A stretch of 64,000 nt of DNA from Novosphingobium sp. (GCF_020852455.1 NZ_JADZAT010000009.1:62001-126000); one strand, 5' to 3'; counted from the stretch's first letter, positions 34,652-43,608 are shown. Numbers and translations: made by a program. Notes: generated by a model from the sequence alone, not told the origin.

Positions 34652-35272
34652 ATGAGACTGCTGGCGATTGATTGTGCGACCGAGGCCTGCTCGGTCGCCC
34701 TGTTCGAGCAGGGCACGCTGCTGGCCGGAGAATGCCAGCGGATGGGGCGCGGCCATGCCGAAGCGCTGGTGCCGATGATCGCCGCCCTGCCCGGCAAGGG
34801 CCAGGCTGACCGGATTGCAGTCTCGCTCGGCCCCGGCAGCTTTACCGGGCTTCGGGTTGGCCTTGCCGCCGCACGTGCGCTGGCACTGGCCTGGCAGGCT
34901 GAACTGGTGGGTTACCCCACGCTCGCGCTGGTCGCAGCGATGGCGCGCGAAGGCTATCCCGGCGGCGACATCGACGTGGTCATGAACGGCGGTCACGGCG
35001 AATGGTTTGTGCAGCGTTTCGACGCCCAGGGGGAACCGCGCGAGGCGGTGCTGTCACTGGCGCCCGATGCCGCTGCGGCGCATTGTACCGGCACGCTCGC
35101 AGCCGGCAGCCGGGCAACCGAGCTGGTTGCCCTGCGCGGCGAGGGAACGGCCTGCGAGCTTTGGCCCGATGCCCGCCAACTGACGCTGCTGCCGGATCAT
35201 CTGCTGCAGGCTGACACCAGCCCGATCTATGGCCGCGCACCCGATGCGCGCCTGCCCCAGGTGCCGACTTGA
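34652..35272 (+). CDS. tsaB: tRNA threonylcarbamoyladenosine biosynthesis protein TsaB
   Basis: A 206-residue ASKHA-fold protein with LLAIDCATEACSVALF at the start, GRGHAEALVPMI near 35 and SLGPGSFTGLRVGLAAARALA near 58-78. TsaB partners TsaD and TsaE to form the universal t6A37 of tRNAs reading ANN codons. Its stop is overlapped by the TTG start of rimI (TTGA), the usual pairing in many bacteria. Confidence 0.95.
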   Translation: MRLLAIDCATEACSVALFEQGTLLAGECQRMGRGHAEALVPMIAALPGKGQADRIAVSLGPGSFTGLRVGLAAARALALAWQAELVGYPTLALVAAMAREGYPGGDIDVVMNGGHGEWFVQRFDAQGEPREAVLSLAPDAAAAHCTGTLAAGSRATELVALRGEGTACELWPDARQLTLLPDHLLQADTSPIYGRAPDARLPQVPT

Positions 35273-35715
35273 TCGCGCCGGCCGACGATCTTGACCGGAT
35301 CATGCAGGTCATGGTCGCGGCCTTCGATCCGGCCTTTGGCGAGGCCTGGAACCGGCGGCAGGTCGAAGATGCGCTGCTGACCGGCAATTGCCATTATGCG
35401 CTGGCCTTCCACGAGGGTGAATGTGCCGGCTTTTTCCTTTCTCGAACTGGTTACGATGAAGAAGAGCTGCTGCTGCTGGCGGTCGCTCCGCAGTATCGCC
35501 GCCTGGGAATTGCGCAGCAACTGGTCAGCCAATTGGCGCAAGATGCCGCCGAACGCGGCGCAAAACGCCTGTTTCTGGAGATGCGGCAAGGAAATCCTGC
35601 TGAAATGCTTTATCGGAACAATGGCTTTATCCCAGTCGGGATGAGATCTAAGTATTATCGCACCCCCAATGGCGAACGACTAGATGCCATTACTTTTACA
35701 TCGCAATTGGCCTGA
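35269..35715 (+). CDS. rimI: Ribosomal-protein-alanine N-acetyltransferase RimI-like
   Basis: A 148-residue GNAT acetyltransferase. The acetyl-CoA loop is APQYRRLGIAQQLV (R/Q-x-x-G-x-A/G type) near residue 73-86, with NPAEMLYRNNGFIPVG near 110. RimI acetylates the N-terminal alanine of S18 and possibly other proteins. The TTG start is inferred from the TTGA overlap with tsaB; an ATG twelve codons in would shorten the first strand. Confidence 0.9.
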   Translation: MIAPADDLDRIMQVMVAAFDPAFGEAWNRRQVEDALLTGNCHYALAFHEGECAGFFLSRTGYDEEELLLLAVAPQYRRLGIAQQLVSQLAQDAAERGAKRLFLEMRQGNPAEMLYRNNGFIPVGMRSKYYRTPNGERLDAITFTSQLA

Positions 35716-35897
35716 TGTTTGCTCGATATTTACCCAGTCGAGCAATTCATGATTGTATCAAATGTTGATATCTTGCCAATCAATGCTTGAAAGGCTGGCA
35801 GAATCGGTATAGTCAAAAGGTTGCCAAGGGAAACCTTTGGCAAAGTCCACAACGGACAGGGTCGACAAAAACAGAACTGAACTGAAAGGAATTGGCC
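35716..35897. promoter_or_regulatory. AT-rich mucR upstream region with inverted repeats
   Basis: These 182 bases are clearly richer in A+T than the surroundings. TTGCTCGA (35719-35726) and TCGAGCAA (35738-35745) form an 8-base stem that may end rimI transcription. TTGCCAAGG (35820-35828) and a near-match CCTTTGGCAA (35833-35842) form a second inverted repeat about 55 bases before mucR. MucR-type proteins in other alphaproteobacteria bind AT-rich sites in their own promoters, so autoregulation here is plausible. Confidence 0.4.
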
Positions 35898-36335
35898 ATG
35901 GATGCAACCCATGCCGATACAAACGAAATGCTGGTCACGCTGACCTCGGATATTGTTGCCGCGCACGTCAGCAACAACAGCGTCTCGGTTGATGACGTCT
36001 CGACACTGATCGCCAATGTCTATGGCGCACTGGCCAGTCTTGGCCAGGCTGCCGTGGCCGAAGAAAAGCTGCCTGAACCGGCGGTTTCGGTCCGCGCTTC
36101 GATCAAGCCGGACTACATCGTCTGCCTTGAAGACGGCAAGAAGCTGAAGATGCTCAAGCGCCACCTGATGACGCATTACAACCTGACCCCGGAACAGTAT
36201 CGCGCGCGCTGGAACCTGCCCGCCGACTATCCGATGGTTGCCCCCAACTATGCCGAAAAGCGTCGCGACCTGGCCAAGAAGATTGGCCTGGGCCGCAAGC
36301 CGGGCGCCAAGCGCGGCCGCAAGAAGGCAGCCTGA
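35898..36335 (+). CDS. mucR: MucR/Ros-family zinc-finger transcriptional regulator
   Basis: A 145-residue DNA-binding protein. The core region YIVCLEDGKKLKMLKRHL, then THYNLTPEQYRARWNLP and DYPMVAPNYAEKRRDLAKKIGLG landmarks, is the hallmark of alphaproteobacterial MucR. The finger has one cysteine and two histidines in sequence, as in many MucR relatives. The C-terminal tail is Lys/Arg-rich (KPGAKRGRKKAA). MucR proteins act as H-NS-like global regulators of envelope and surface genes. AAAGGA is seven bases ahead of the ATG. Confidence 0.95.
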   Translation: MDATHADTNEMLVTLTSDIVAAHVSNNSVSVDDVSTLIANVYGALASLGQAAVAEEKLPEPAVSVRASIKPDYIVCLEDGKKLKMLKRHLMTHYNLTPEQYRARWNLPADYPMVAPNYAEKRRDLAKKIGLGRKPGAKRGRKKAA

Positions 36336-36456
36336 TCGGTCTGACTCGGTCGCTTAGCCACTTCCTTACGCGAAGCTGACAAAGGGTTAGCAAGGTTGAA
36401 CTATCGCCCCGCCGGTCTATGATCGGCGGGGCAGTTCATTGGGGATTCCTTACTTC

Positions 36457-36879
36457 GTGCAACAACCGATCGATATCGAAGCTCTCTGTGCCGAACGTGG
36501 CCTGCGCATTACCGAACAGCGCAAGGTCATCGCCCGGGTTCTGTCCGAAGCAACCGACCATCCCGATGTCGAAGCCCTGCATGAGCGCGCCTCGGCGATC
36601 GACCCCAAGATCTCGATCGCCACGGTCTATCGCACCGTCCGCCTGTTCGAAGAGGCCGGCATTCTCGATCGCCACGATTTCGGCGATGGCCGCTCGCGCT
36701 ACGAAGCGGCGCCGGAAGCGCATCACGATCACCTGATCGATGTCGAGACCGGCAAGGTGATCGAATTCGTCGATCCCGAACTGGAGGCGCTGCAGCGGCA
36801 GATCGCAGCCAAGCTGGGCTTCCGCCTGGTTGATCACCGGATGGAGCTCTACGGCGTACGGCTGGAGCGCGAGGGCTGA
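36457..36879 (+). CDS. fur: Fur-family transcriptional regulator
   Basis: A 140-residue protein. The winged helix includes GLRITEQRKVIARVL and ISIATVYRTVRLFEEAGIL. The metal-binding region is EAHHDHLIDVETGKVIEF; it lacks the Cys-x-x-Cys structural zinc pair, as is usual for alphaproteobacterial Fur/Mur. It should repress iron-uptake genes with Fe2+ (or manganese genes with Mn2+). The GTG start was chosen by homology at PIDIEALCAERG. A TTG at 36439 is an alternative start. The acyltransferase gene overlaps its stop by one base. Confidence 0.9.
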   Translation: MQQPIDIEALCAERGLRITEQRKVIARVLSEATDHPDVEALHERASAIDPKISIATVYRTVRLFEEAGILDRHDFGDGRSRYEAAPEAHHDHLIDVETGKVIEFVDPELEALQRQIAAKLGFRLVDHRMELYGVRLEREG

Positions 36880-37643
36880 TGCCACTGGCGCTGGCTCGTC
36901 CCCGGCGCATCTCATGGCCGGGCTGGGCGCGCGCGGTGATCCGCATCGCCTGCATGGCCGTGCTGCTGCTGGCCTGCATCCCGCTGTTCTACCTGCATCG
37001 GCTGGTTTCGCGCCACAATCCCTGGCCCCGGGTATTCCTGAGCGGAGTAACCTGGATCGCCGGGGTTGATCTGGAATATCGCGGCCGCAAGGCGGCGGGG
37101 GGAGTGTTCCTGCTCGCCAACCATGTCAGCTGGATCGATATCCCGGCGCTGTCTGCGGCAACCGGCACGGCCTTCGTCGGTCACGACGGCCTGGCGTCGA
37201 TGCCGCTGCTCAAATGGCTGTGCCAGATGAACGACACGGTCTTCGTTGCCCGGCACGATCGCGCCAGCGTTGCCCGGCAGGTTGAGGATGTGCGCACCGC
37301 GCTGAGCGAAACCGGCGCGCTGGCGATCTTCCCGGAAGGCACCACCAGCGACGGCACGGGCTTGTTGCCGTTCAAAAGCTCGCTGCTGTCGGCGTTCGAG
37401 CCGCTGCCCGCCGGTATCGCGATCCAGCCGGTTCTGCTCGACTATGGCCCCGAAGCCGCGCAAATTGCCTGGATTGGCGAGGAACACGGGCTCGACAATT
37501 TCCTGCGGATCCTGGCGCGTGGTCGGCCGGTCAAGGTCGTGGTCCATTTCCTGCCGCCGCTGGCCGGCGCAGAGCTAGAGAACCGCAAGACCATCGCCCA
37601 GGCCGCGCGCGAGGCGCTTCATCGCGAGTTGGCGAGCCACTAG
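36879..37643 (+). CDS. plsC: 1-acyl-sn-glycerol-3-phosphate acyltransferase (PlsC-type)
   Basis: A 254-residue membrane-bound acyltransferase. One N-terminal transmembrane helix (IRIACMAVLLLACIPLFYL) precedes the PlsC motifs NHVSWID (NHxxxD) near residue 82, and FPEGTTSDG near 150. It transfers an acyl group to lysophosphatidic acid in phospholipid synthesis. A second PlsC-type gene begins on its stop codon, and fur lies directly upstream, giving a tight fur-plsC-plsC run. Confidence 0.9.
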   Translation: MPLALARPRRISWPGWARAVIRIACMAVLLLACIPLFYLHRLVSRHNPWPRVFLSGVTWIAGVDLEYRGRKAAGGVFLLANHVSWIDIPALSAATGTAFVGHDGLASMPLLKWLCQMNDTVFVARHDRASVARQVEDVRTALSETGALAIFPEGTTSDGTGLLPFKSSLLSAFEPLPAGIAIQPVLLDYGPEAAQIAWIGEEHGLDNFLRILARGRPVKVVVHFLPPLAGAELENRKTIAQAAREALHRELASH

Positions 37644-38524
37644 TGCAAGACAGTAAACTCCCCCGGTTCGATTCCAACGAAGCCATCCCCTATGCCGCCG
37701 CCGGCACGCCGCTGCCGCTGGGCCTGACCGGCACCTGCCGGTTGTGGGGCCGCTCGATCATGCTGGCCATGGTCCTGCTGGTGGTGGTGCCGCTGCACTA
37801 CCTGTTCCGGCTGATCAAATATGGCTCGCCCTTCCCGATGTGGTTCCTGCGCGCGGCAGCGTGGATCATCGGCGCGCGGGTCAAGATCCACGGCGTGCCG
37901 CTGAAACGCGACGTGTTCTTCATGCCCAACCACGTTTCCTGGTTCGATATCCCGGTGATCGGCGGGATCACCGGATCGGCCTTTGTCAGCCGGGCCGAGA
38001 TTGCCGACATGTTCATGCTGGGCTGGATGGCCCGGCTCAACCGCACGGTCTTTACCAAGCGCGAAGCGCGGATGAACATCGCCGAGACGATCAACGCCCT
38101 GCGTGAGGCGATTGCCGATACCTGGTCGGTGGTGATCTTCCCCGAAGGCACGGTGACCGACGGCCATTCGCTGCTGCCGTTCAAGACCACGATGATCTCG
38201 GTGCTCGAACCGCCGCCGCCGGGGATGCTGGTTCAGCCGATGGTGATCGACTACGGCCCGGTGGCCGAATGGATCGCCTGGCTTGATCAGGAATCCGGGA
38301 TTGCCAATGCCCGGCGGATCTTTGCCCGCCCGGGCACGTTTATGGTCAACGTCCATTTCCTTGACCCGTTCGATCCGCACGAAGTGGGCGGGCGCAAGGC
38401 GATTGCGGCAGAGGCCCGGCGCCAGATCGAGGACCGCCTGGTCGCGTCGCTGGGCAAGCCGCTGCGCCCGTTCCGCTTCGACCTGCCGATGGTCGGCTAC
38501 GTTGCGCCCAAAGGTGAGGTTTGA
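37643..38524 (+). CDS. Second PlsC-type lysophospholipid acyltransferase
   Basis: A 293-residue paralogue starting at a GTG overlapping the previous stop (TAGTG). It has a longer N-terminal arm, one transmembrane helix (IMLAMVLLVVVPLHYLF), NHVSWFD near residue 95, and FPEGTVTDG near 165. Being adjacent to plsC it may acylate a different lysolipid, for example lyso-ornithine or lyso-sphingolipid-type acceptors, but the sequence does not say which. Confidence 0.87.
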   Translation: MQDSKLPRFDSNEAIPYAAAGTPLPLGLTGTCRLWGRSIMLAMVLLVVVPLHYLFRLIKYGSPFPMWFLRAAAWIIGARVKIHGVPLKRDVFFMPNHVSWFDIPVIGGITGSAFVSRAEIADMFMLGWMARLNRTVFTKREARMNIAETINALREAIADTWSVVIFPEGTVTDGHSLLPFKTTMISVLEPPPPGMLVQPMVIDYGPVAEWIAWLDQESGIANARRIFARPGTFMVNVHFLDPFDPHEVGGRKAIAAEARRQIEDRLVASLGKPLRPFRFDLPMVGYVAPKGEV

Positions 38525-38557
38525 ATCCAGCCGCAAGGGCGGTATAGGCCCCACCCC

Positions 38558-39868
38558 ATGCGCCACACCCCGCCCCCCAGGACCTACCGGGTCAAGAGCT
38601 TCGGCTGCCAGATGAACGTCTATGACGGCGAACGCATGGCCGAGCTGCTGGCCGAACAAGGCATTAGCCCGGCTCCCGAAGGCGAAGAGGCGGACCTGGT
38701 GGTGCTCAACACCTGCCATATCCGCGAGAAGGCGGCGGAAAAGGTCTATTCCGACATCGGCCGCCTGCGGCGTGAAGATGGCACCGCGCCGCTGATCGCG
38801 GTGGCCGGCTGCGTCGCCCAGGCCGAGGGCGAGGAGATCATGGCCCGCGCCCCGTCGGTTTCGATGGTGGTCGGCCCGCAGGCCTATCACCGCCTGCCCG
38901 CGATGATCGCCGATGCGGTCGAGGGGCGGCGCGTCGTCGATACCGACATGCCGGCCGAGACCAAGTTCGACATGCTGCCCGCCCGCCGCAAGGTGGGCCC
39001 CAGCGCCTTCCTGACCGTGCAGGAAGGCTGCGACAAGTTCTGCACCTATTGCGTGGTTCCCTATACCCGCGGCGCCGAAGTTTCCCGTCCGTTCAACGAT
39101 CTGGTCACCGAAGCGCACAGACTGGTCGAAGCCGGCGCGCGTGAAATCACCCTGCTGGGCCAGAACGTCAACGCGTGGAGAGACGAGAGCAACCGCGGAC
39201 TTGAGAAACTGATTGAAGTTCTGGCCGCAATCCCTGAACTGGCCCGCATTCGCTATACCACCAGCCACCCCAACGACATGACCGAGGGCCTGATCGAAGC
39301 CCACCGCGACGTTGAAAAGCTGATGCCGTTCCTGCACCTGCCGGTTCAGGCCGGGAACGACCGGGTGCTGAAGGCGATGAACCGCAGCCATACGGTAGAC
39401 AGCTATCTCAGGATCCTTGACCGGGTCCGCGCAGCGCGGCCCGATATCGCTCTGTCGGGCGATTTCATCGTCGGCTTCCCGGGCGAGAGCGATGCCGAGT
39501 TCGAGGATACGCTGAAGCTGGTCGAGCAGGTTGGCTATGCCCAGTGCTTCAGCTTCAAGTATTCGCCGCGCCCCGGCACCCCCGCCGCAACGATGGACGG
39601 ACAGGTACCAGCGGCGGTGATGGATGAGCGGCTGCAGCGCCTGCAGGGTGCCCTCAACGCGTCACAACTGGCGTTCAACCGGCACTCGGTTGGCACCAGG
39701 TGCTCCGTGCTGGTCGAACGCCAGGGCAAATATCCCGGCCAGTGGCTGGGCAAGTCGCCCTGGCTGCAATCAGTCCACTTCACCGCCGATGCCGCGATCG
39801 GTGATCTGGTCGAGGTGGAACTGGTCGAGGCTGGCGCGAATTCGCTTTCGGGCCGGCTGGTTCAATAG
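38558..39868 (+). CDS. miaB: tRNA-2-methylthio-N6-isopentenyladenosine synthase MiaB
   Basis: A 436-residue radical-SAM methylthiotransferase. The N-terminal domain supplies three cluster cysteines ([22 protein letters not shown]). The radical-SAM motif is CDKFCTYC (CxxxCxxC) near residue 155, and a TRAM domain ends the protein ([17 protein letters not shown]). It adds the 2-methylthio group to i6A37 of tRNAs reading UNN codons. It is followed by an inverted-repeat element and then phoH-ybeY-corC. Confidence 0.97.
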   Translation: MRHTPPPRTYRVKSFGCQMNVYDGERMAELLAEQGISPAPEGEEADLVVLNTCHIREKAAEKVYSDIGRLRREDGTAPLIAVAGCVAQAEGEEIMARAPSVSMVVGPQAYHRLPAMIADAVEGRRVVDTDMPAETKFDMLPARRKVGPSAFLTVQEGCDKFCTYCVVPYTRGAEVSRPFNDLVTEAHRLVEAGAREITLLGQNVNAWRDESNRGLEKLIEVLAAIPELARIRYTTSHPNDMTEGLIEAHRDVEKLMPFLHLPVQAGNDRVLKAMNRSHTVDSYLRILDRVRAARPDIALSGDFIVGFPGESDAEFEDTLKLVEQVGYAQCFSFKYSPRPGTPAATMDGQVPAAVMDERLQRLQGALNASQLAFNRHSVGTRCSVLVERQGKYPGQWLGKSPWLQSVHFTADAAIGDLVEVELVEAGANSLSGRLVQ

Positions 39869-39995
39869 GTTCACCCTAAGCACCTAAGCTGCTGCATTGG
39901 GCCGCCAGGCCCCGCCTCCATTCCAGCGGTGCGGTATGCGGGAATCTGAAGCAGCTTCGCTGCAAGGGTGACTTCTTCGGTTCTTCGGGTGAACC
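39868..39995. repeat. Inverted-repeat element with GGTTCACCC ends
   Basis: GGTTCACCC (39868-39876, starting on the miaB stop codon) and GGGTGAACC (39987-39995) flank about 110 bases that include a GCAGCTTCGCTGC hairpin. The outer GGTTCAC matches the ends of the element at 11441-11587. No protein is evident; it may end miaB transcription or be a MITE-like insertion. The rest up to 40107 has only the phoH upstream sequence. Confidence 0.5.
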
Positions 39996-40107
39996 AAATT
40001 ATCCCCATCCGCCCACCGCACACCGGCTTGCGCGTGGCAGCGGTGCGCCTATCTTCCGACTCAGGGGTACCCCTGCCCCGCGCGAAAGGAGCGCCTGCCC
40101 AGCACTT

Positions 40108-41127
40108 ATGGCCCGCAAACCGATTCCCGCCTATCACGAGGCGCCCCGCAGGTCCGAAGCCCCCCGCCGGGCCAGGACCGAGATCGAGTTTGACGAAGCG
40201 ACCATTCTGGGCGCCTTGTTCGGGCAATTCGATGCCAACCTGGTGCAGATCGAAAACCGTCTGGGCGTGTTCATTTCCGCACGCGGCAACCGGGTGCAGA
40301 TCGAGGGGCCCGACGATAGCGTGGCCCGCGCCCGCGATGTGCTGAAGGCCATGCACCAGCGCCTGATCCAGGGGCAGGACCTTGATCCCGGCGCGGTCGA
40401 ATCGATCATCGCCATGTCGGCCGAACCGACACTGGAAGGGATCGTCAGCGGCGATGACGGCGCCCCGCCGATCATGATCCGCACCCGCAAGAAAACGATC
40501 GTCCCGCGCAGCGCGACCCAGGTCGAATACATGAAGGCGCTGGCCAGCAAGGACGTGATCTTTGCGCTGGGCCCGGCCGGCACCGGCAAGACCTATGTCG
40601 CGGTCGCGCAGGCGGTTTCGCAGCTGATCACCGGATCGGTCCAGCGCCTGATCCTGTCGCGCCCGGCGGTCGAGGCGGGTGAGCGGCTGGGCTTCCTGCC
40701 CGGCGACATGAAGGAAAAGGTCGATCCCTACCTGCGCCCGCTCTACGACGCGCTCTACGATTGCATGCCGCCCGAACAGGTCGAACGCCGGATCGCCAGC
40801 GGCGAGATCGAGATCGCGCCGATCGCCTTCATGCGCGGGCGCACCCTGGCCGATGCCTTCGTGATCCTGGACGAAGCGCAGAACACCACGCGCGAGCAGA
40901 TGAAGATGTTCCTCACCCGCTTCGGGATGAACAGCCGGATGGTGGTCTGCGGCGATCCCAAGCAGGTCGACATCCCCGGCGGCCCGGGAATGAGCGGACT
41001 GAACGATGCGGTCGGCCGGCTGGAGGGTGTGGAAGGCATCGCGGTCACCCGCTTCAGCGTGGCCGACGTGGTTCGCCACCCGATCGTCGGGCGGATTGTC
41101 GAGGCTTACGAGGGGCAAGAGGCCTAG
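40108..41127 (+). CDS. phoH: PhoH-family ATPase (YbeZ)
   Basis: A 339-residue P-loop protein. The N-terminal part carries a KH-like segment (GNRVQIEGPDDSVARA). The ATPase domain has Walker A GPAGTGKT near residue 155, and Walker B AFVILDEAQN near 250 followed by GDPKQVD. YbeZ works with YbeY in rRNA maturation and ribosome quality control, and ybeY is the next gene. In-frame alternative starts lack a better ribosome-binding site. Confidence 0.93.
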   Translation: MARKPIPAYHEAPRRSEAPRRARTEIEFDEATILGALFGQFDANLVQIENRLGVFISARGNRVQIEGPDDSVARARDVLKAMHQRLIQGQDLDPGAVESIIAMSAEPTLEGIVSGDDGAPPIMIRTRKKTIVPRSATQVEYMKALASKDVIFALGPAGTGKTYVAVAQAVSQLITGSVQRLILSRPAVEAGERLGFLPGDMKEKVDPYLRPLYDALYDCMPPEQVERRIASGEIEIAPIAFMRGRTLADAFVILDEAQNTTREQMKMFLTRFGMNSRMVVCGDPKQVDIPGGPGMSGLNDAVGRLEGVEGIAVTRFSVADVVRHPIVGRIVEAYEGQEA

Positions 41128-41140
41128 GCCTTCTTACCGC

Positions 41141-41237
41141 GTCACCCCGGGCTTGACCCGGGGGCCAGCTTTTCTTGATTGCCGCGCAGGCTTGTGCCGC
41201 CCTAGGAAGCGGGACCCCGGGTCAGGCCCGGGGTGAC
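41141..41237. repeat. Intergenic palindromic repeat (GTCACCCCGGG type)
   Basis: Two 23-base arms, 41141-41163 and 41215-41237, are inverted repeats with a single mismatch; each starts GTCACCCCGGGC in its own direction. They enclose about 50 bases. It fills the gap between phoH and ybeY and could form a long cruciform or RNA stem. This sequence type is, to my memory, a common dispersed repeat in alphaproteobacteria. It ends five bases before the ybeY start. Confidence 0.75.
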
Positions 41238-41242
41238 GGAGT

Positions 41243-41746
41243 GTGGATTTGGAACTCGAGATCGATATTGAAGCGGATTGGCCCTCCCCGCCCCACTGGG
41301 AGGAGCTGGCCGGGCGCGCAGCATCGGTGCTGGCCGAACTCGCCCCCGAACTTGCCAACCCGCGCCTTTCGGCCAGCCTGCTGTTCGCCGATGACGCCGA
41401 AGTCCACGAACTCAACCGCGAATGGCGCGGCAAGGACAAGCCGACCAATGTGCTGTCGTTCCCGATGCTGGAACGCGCGGACCTGCTGGCGCTGCCCACC
41501 CTCGGTCCGCCCGAACTGCTGGGCGATCTCGCGCTCGCGCTGGAAACCTGCGCCCGCGAGGCGGCGGACAAGGGGATCAGCCTGGACCATCACGCCGCTC
41601 ACCTGATCATCCACGGGCTGCTGCATCTGGCCGGTTACGATCATGAACTGGGCCCGGACGAGGCCCGCGCAATGGAACTGATCGAAATAAAGGCGCTTGC
41701 ACAGATGGGCATTGCCGACCCATATGGCGACCACGACGAGGCATAG
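41243..41746 (+). CDS. ybeY: Endoribonuclease YbeY (rRNA maturation factor)
   Basis: A 167-residue zinc-dependent RNase. The signature H-x3-H-x5-H appears in HGLLHLAGYDHELGPDEA near residue 122, and NREWRGKDKPTNVLSFP near 60 is also typical. It matures 16S rRNA ends and degrades faulty ribosomes with PhoH/YbeZ. The GTG start follows the dispersed repeat by only five bases, so its ribosome-binding region (GGGGTGACGGA) lies within the repeat arm. Confidence 0.93.
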   Translation: MDLELEIDIEADWPSPPHWEELAGRAASVLAELAPELANPRLSASLLFADDAEVHELNREWRGKDKPTNVLSFPMLERADLLALPTLGPPELLGDLALALETCAREAADKGISLDHHAAHLIIHGLLHLAGYDHELGPDEARAMELIEIKALAQMGIADPYGDHDEA

Positions 41747-41762
41747 GGACCAAGCTGCGGCC

Positions 41763-42689
41763 ATGGCCGAAATATCTTCCGGAGACGGCGACAGTAGAAG
41801 CTGGATGAACAGCATGGTGCGCCGCCTGCGCAACCTGGTCGAGCCCGACCAGTCATTGCGTGCGCAGCTGGAAGAGGCGATCGACGAGCACGAGGAAGAC
41901 GGCGGCGATTCCGCCGATGGCGACCTTTCCCCGCTCGAACGCCAGATGCTGCGCAACCTGCTGCATTTCAGCGAACACGATGCCGACGATGTCGCGATCC
42001 CGCGCGGCGAGATCATCGCGATCCCCAAGAGCGCCAGCTGGGACGAGGTGGTCGCGGCCTTTGCCGAACACGGCCATTCGCGCCTGCCGGTCTATGGCGA
42101 AACGCTCGACGAGATTGTCGGCATGGTGCTGATCAAGGACGTCTTCCCGCTGCTGGCCAGCGGCAAGAGCCCGCGGGACTGGACCACGTTGCTGCGCCAG
42201 CCGCTGTTCGTGCCGCAGGCCCGCAACGCGCTTGACCTGCTCAACGACATGCGCGCCAGCCGGGTGCATCTGGCGGTGGTGATCGACGAATATTCGGGCA
42301 CCGACGGGATCGTCACTTTCGAGGACCTGGTCGAGGAAATCACCGGCGAGATCGAGGACGAACACGACGATGCGCCCGAGGCGCTGCTGGTCGCGCTCGA
42401 TTCGGGCATGTGGGAAGCCGATGCCCGCGCCGAACTGGACGATGTCGGCGAAGCGATCGACCCGCGGCTGGCCGAAGTCGAGGAAGACGTCGATACCCTG
42501 GGCGGACTGGCCTTCCTGCTGGCCGGGCAAGTCCCCCCGATCGGCGCCATGCTGGAACATGATAGCGGCTGGACGCTGGAAGTTGTTGCGGGCGATGAAA
42601 AACGCGTTACCCGTTTGCGCCTGCATCCGCCTGCTCCCCAGGACGAATCTCCGGCCCTTCGACAAGCTCAGGACGATCGGAAAAACTGA
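41763..42689 (+). CDS. corC: CorC/HlyC-family protein with tandem CBS domains
   Basis: A 308-residue cytosolic protein. Two CBS domains span about 75-200 (VAIPRGEIIAIPKSASW, HSRLPVYGETLDEIVGMVLIKDV landmark HSRLPVYGE; HLAVVIDEYSGTDGIVTFEDLVEEI landmark DEYSGTDGIVT), and a CorC_HlyC domain follows. The family supports magnesium or cobalt efflux and membrane integrity. Start variants at 41724 exist. The last dozen codons are supplied by a dispersed repeat, giving an unusual tail ALRQAQDDRKN. Confidence 0.9.
   Translation: MAEISSGDGDSRSWMNSMVRRLRNLVEPDQSLRAQLEEAIDEHEEDGGDSADGDLSPLERQMLRNLLHFSEHDADDVAIPRGEIIAIPKSASWDEVVAAFAEHGHSRLPVYGETLDEIVGMVLIKDVFPLLASGKSPRDWTTLLRQPLFVPQARNALDLLNDMRASRVHLAVVIDEYSGTDGIVTFEDLVEEITGEIEDEHDDAPEALLVALDSGMWEADARAELDDVGEAIDPRLAEVEEDVDTLGGLAFLLAGQVPPIGAMLEHDSGWTLEVVAGDEKRVTRLRLHPPAPQDESPALRQAQDDRKN
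42651..42680. repeat. Dispersed repeat (CTTCGACAAGCTCAGGAC type) inside the corC 3' end
   Basis: The 30 bases include CTTCGACAAGCTCAGGACGA, a sequence I recall as one of the most frequent dispersed intergenic repeats in sphingomonads. Here it lies in frame within the final codons of corC. Only one copy is visible in this window. Confidence 0.5.
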
Positions 42690-42691
42690 CC

Positions 42692-43576
42692 TTGGCCATT
42701 CGCCGACTTCCCCCCCTTCGTGCAATCGAGGCCTTTGTGCGGATCGTCCGGCTGGGCAGCGCCCGCGCCGCCGCCGACGAACTGGGGCTCAGCCCCTCGG
42801 CGCTGTCGCGCCGGGTTGCCGCGCTGGAAGATTTCATCGGCAAGCGGCTGTTCACCCGCCAGCACCAGGCGATGCGGCTGACCGATGATGGCCAGTCGTT
42901 TTACGACGCGGTCAGCCCCAAGTTCGATGAACTGGCCGCTGCGGTCGAAGGGCAGGTCGAAAACAGCAAGGTGCTGCGCCTGCACCTGGGAGTCTTGCCG
43001 CTGTTCGGCACCCAGCGGCTGTTCCCGCGCCTGCCCGAATTGCGCAAGGCGCACCCGCGCCTGCACATCGATATCGACACCAGCCCGCACCTTGATGCCC
43101 GGGTCGGCGATACGCTGGATGCGGCGATCGTGCTGTCGAAGCGGCCCGATCCGCAATTCCACGCGGTACAGCTCGATCACAACCGGGTTTATGCCTTCAC
43201 TTCGACCCAGCTGGCCGAGGAAATCGGCCAGAACCCCGATGAAGAGGTGCTGTCGCGCCAGACCTTCCTGATCCACACCGAACTGCCCGACAGTTTCGTG
43301 GCCTGGAAGCAGGCGATCGGCATGCCCCGGCTGGAACCGGCCGCGGTCGATCATTTCGATTCCGGCCAGCTGATCCTGGAAGCGGCGGCCAATGGCCTGG
43401 GCGTGGCGATCATGCACGACGATCACTTCCACCGCAGCCACGACAGCCGGCTGGCCAAGCTGTTCGAGGTTGAGGTGGAAAGCCCCTATTCCTACTGGTT
43501 CATCTGCCGCCCACATGCACTGGAAGTGCGCAGCGTGCGGATTTTCCATGACTGGATTTCGAAGGCGGGACTGTAG
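42692..43576 (+). CDS. LysR-family transcriptional regulator (GcvA-like)
   Basis: A 294-residue protein from a TTG start two bases after corC. The N-terminal helix-turn-helix is LPPLRAIEAFVRIVRLGSA, then AADELGLSPSALSRRVAALE, landmark LGLSPSALSRRV. The substrate-binding domain covers about 90-290. The target is unknown; the nearby genes (corC, cyclophilin, mgtE) do not form an obvious regulon. The ribosome-binding site is weak, so expression may depend on corC translation. Confidence 0.88.
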   Translation: MAIRRLPPLRAIEAFVRIVRLGSARAAADELGLSPSALSRRVAALEDFIGKRLFTRQHQAMRLTDDGQSFYDAVSPKFDELAAAVEGQVENSKVLRLHLGVLPLFGTQRLFPRLPELRKAHPRLHIDIDTSPHLDARVGDTLDAAIVLSKRPDPQFHAVQLDHNRVYAFTSTQLAEEIGQNPDEEVLSRQTFLIHTELPDSFVAWKQAIGMPRLEPAAVDHFDSGQLILEAAANGLGVAIMHDDHFHRSHDSRLAKLFEVEVESPYSYWFICRPHALEVRSVRIFHDWISKAGL

Positions 43577-43608
43577 CGCCGCCGCAGGGCTTGCGGCACA
43601 ATCATGCC

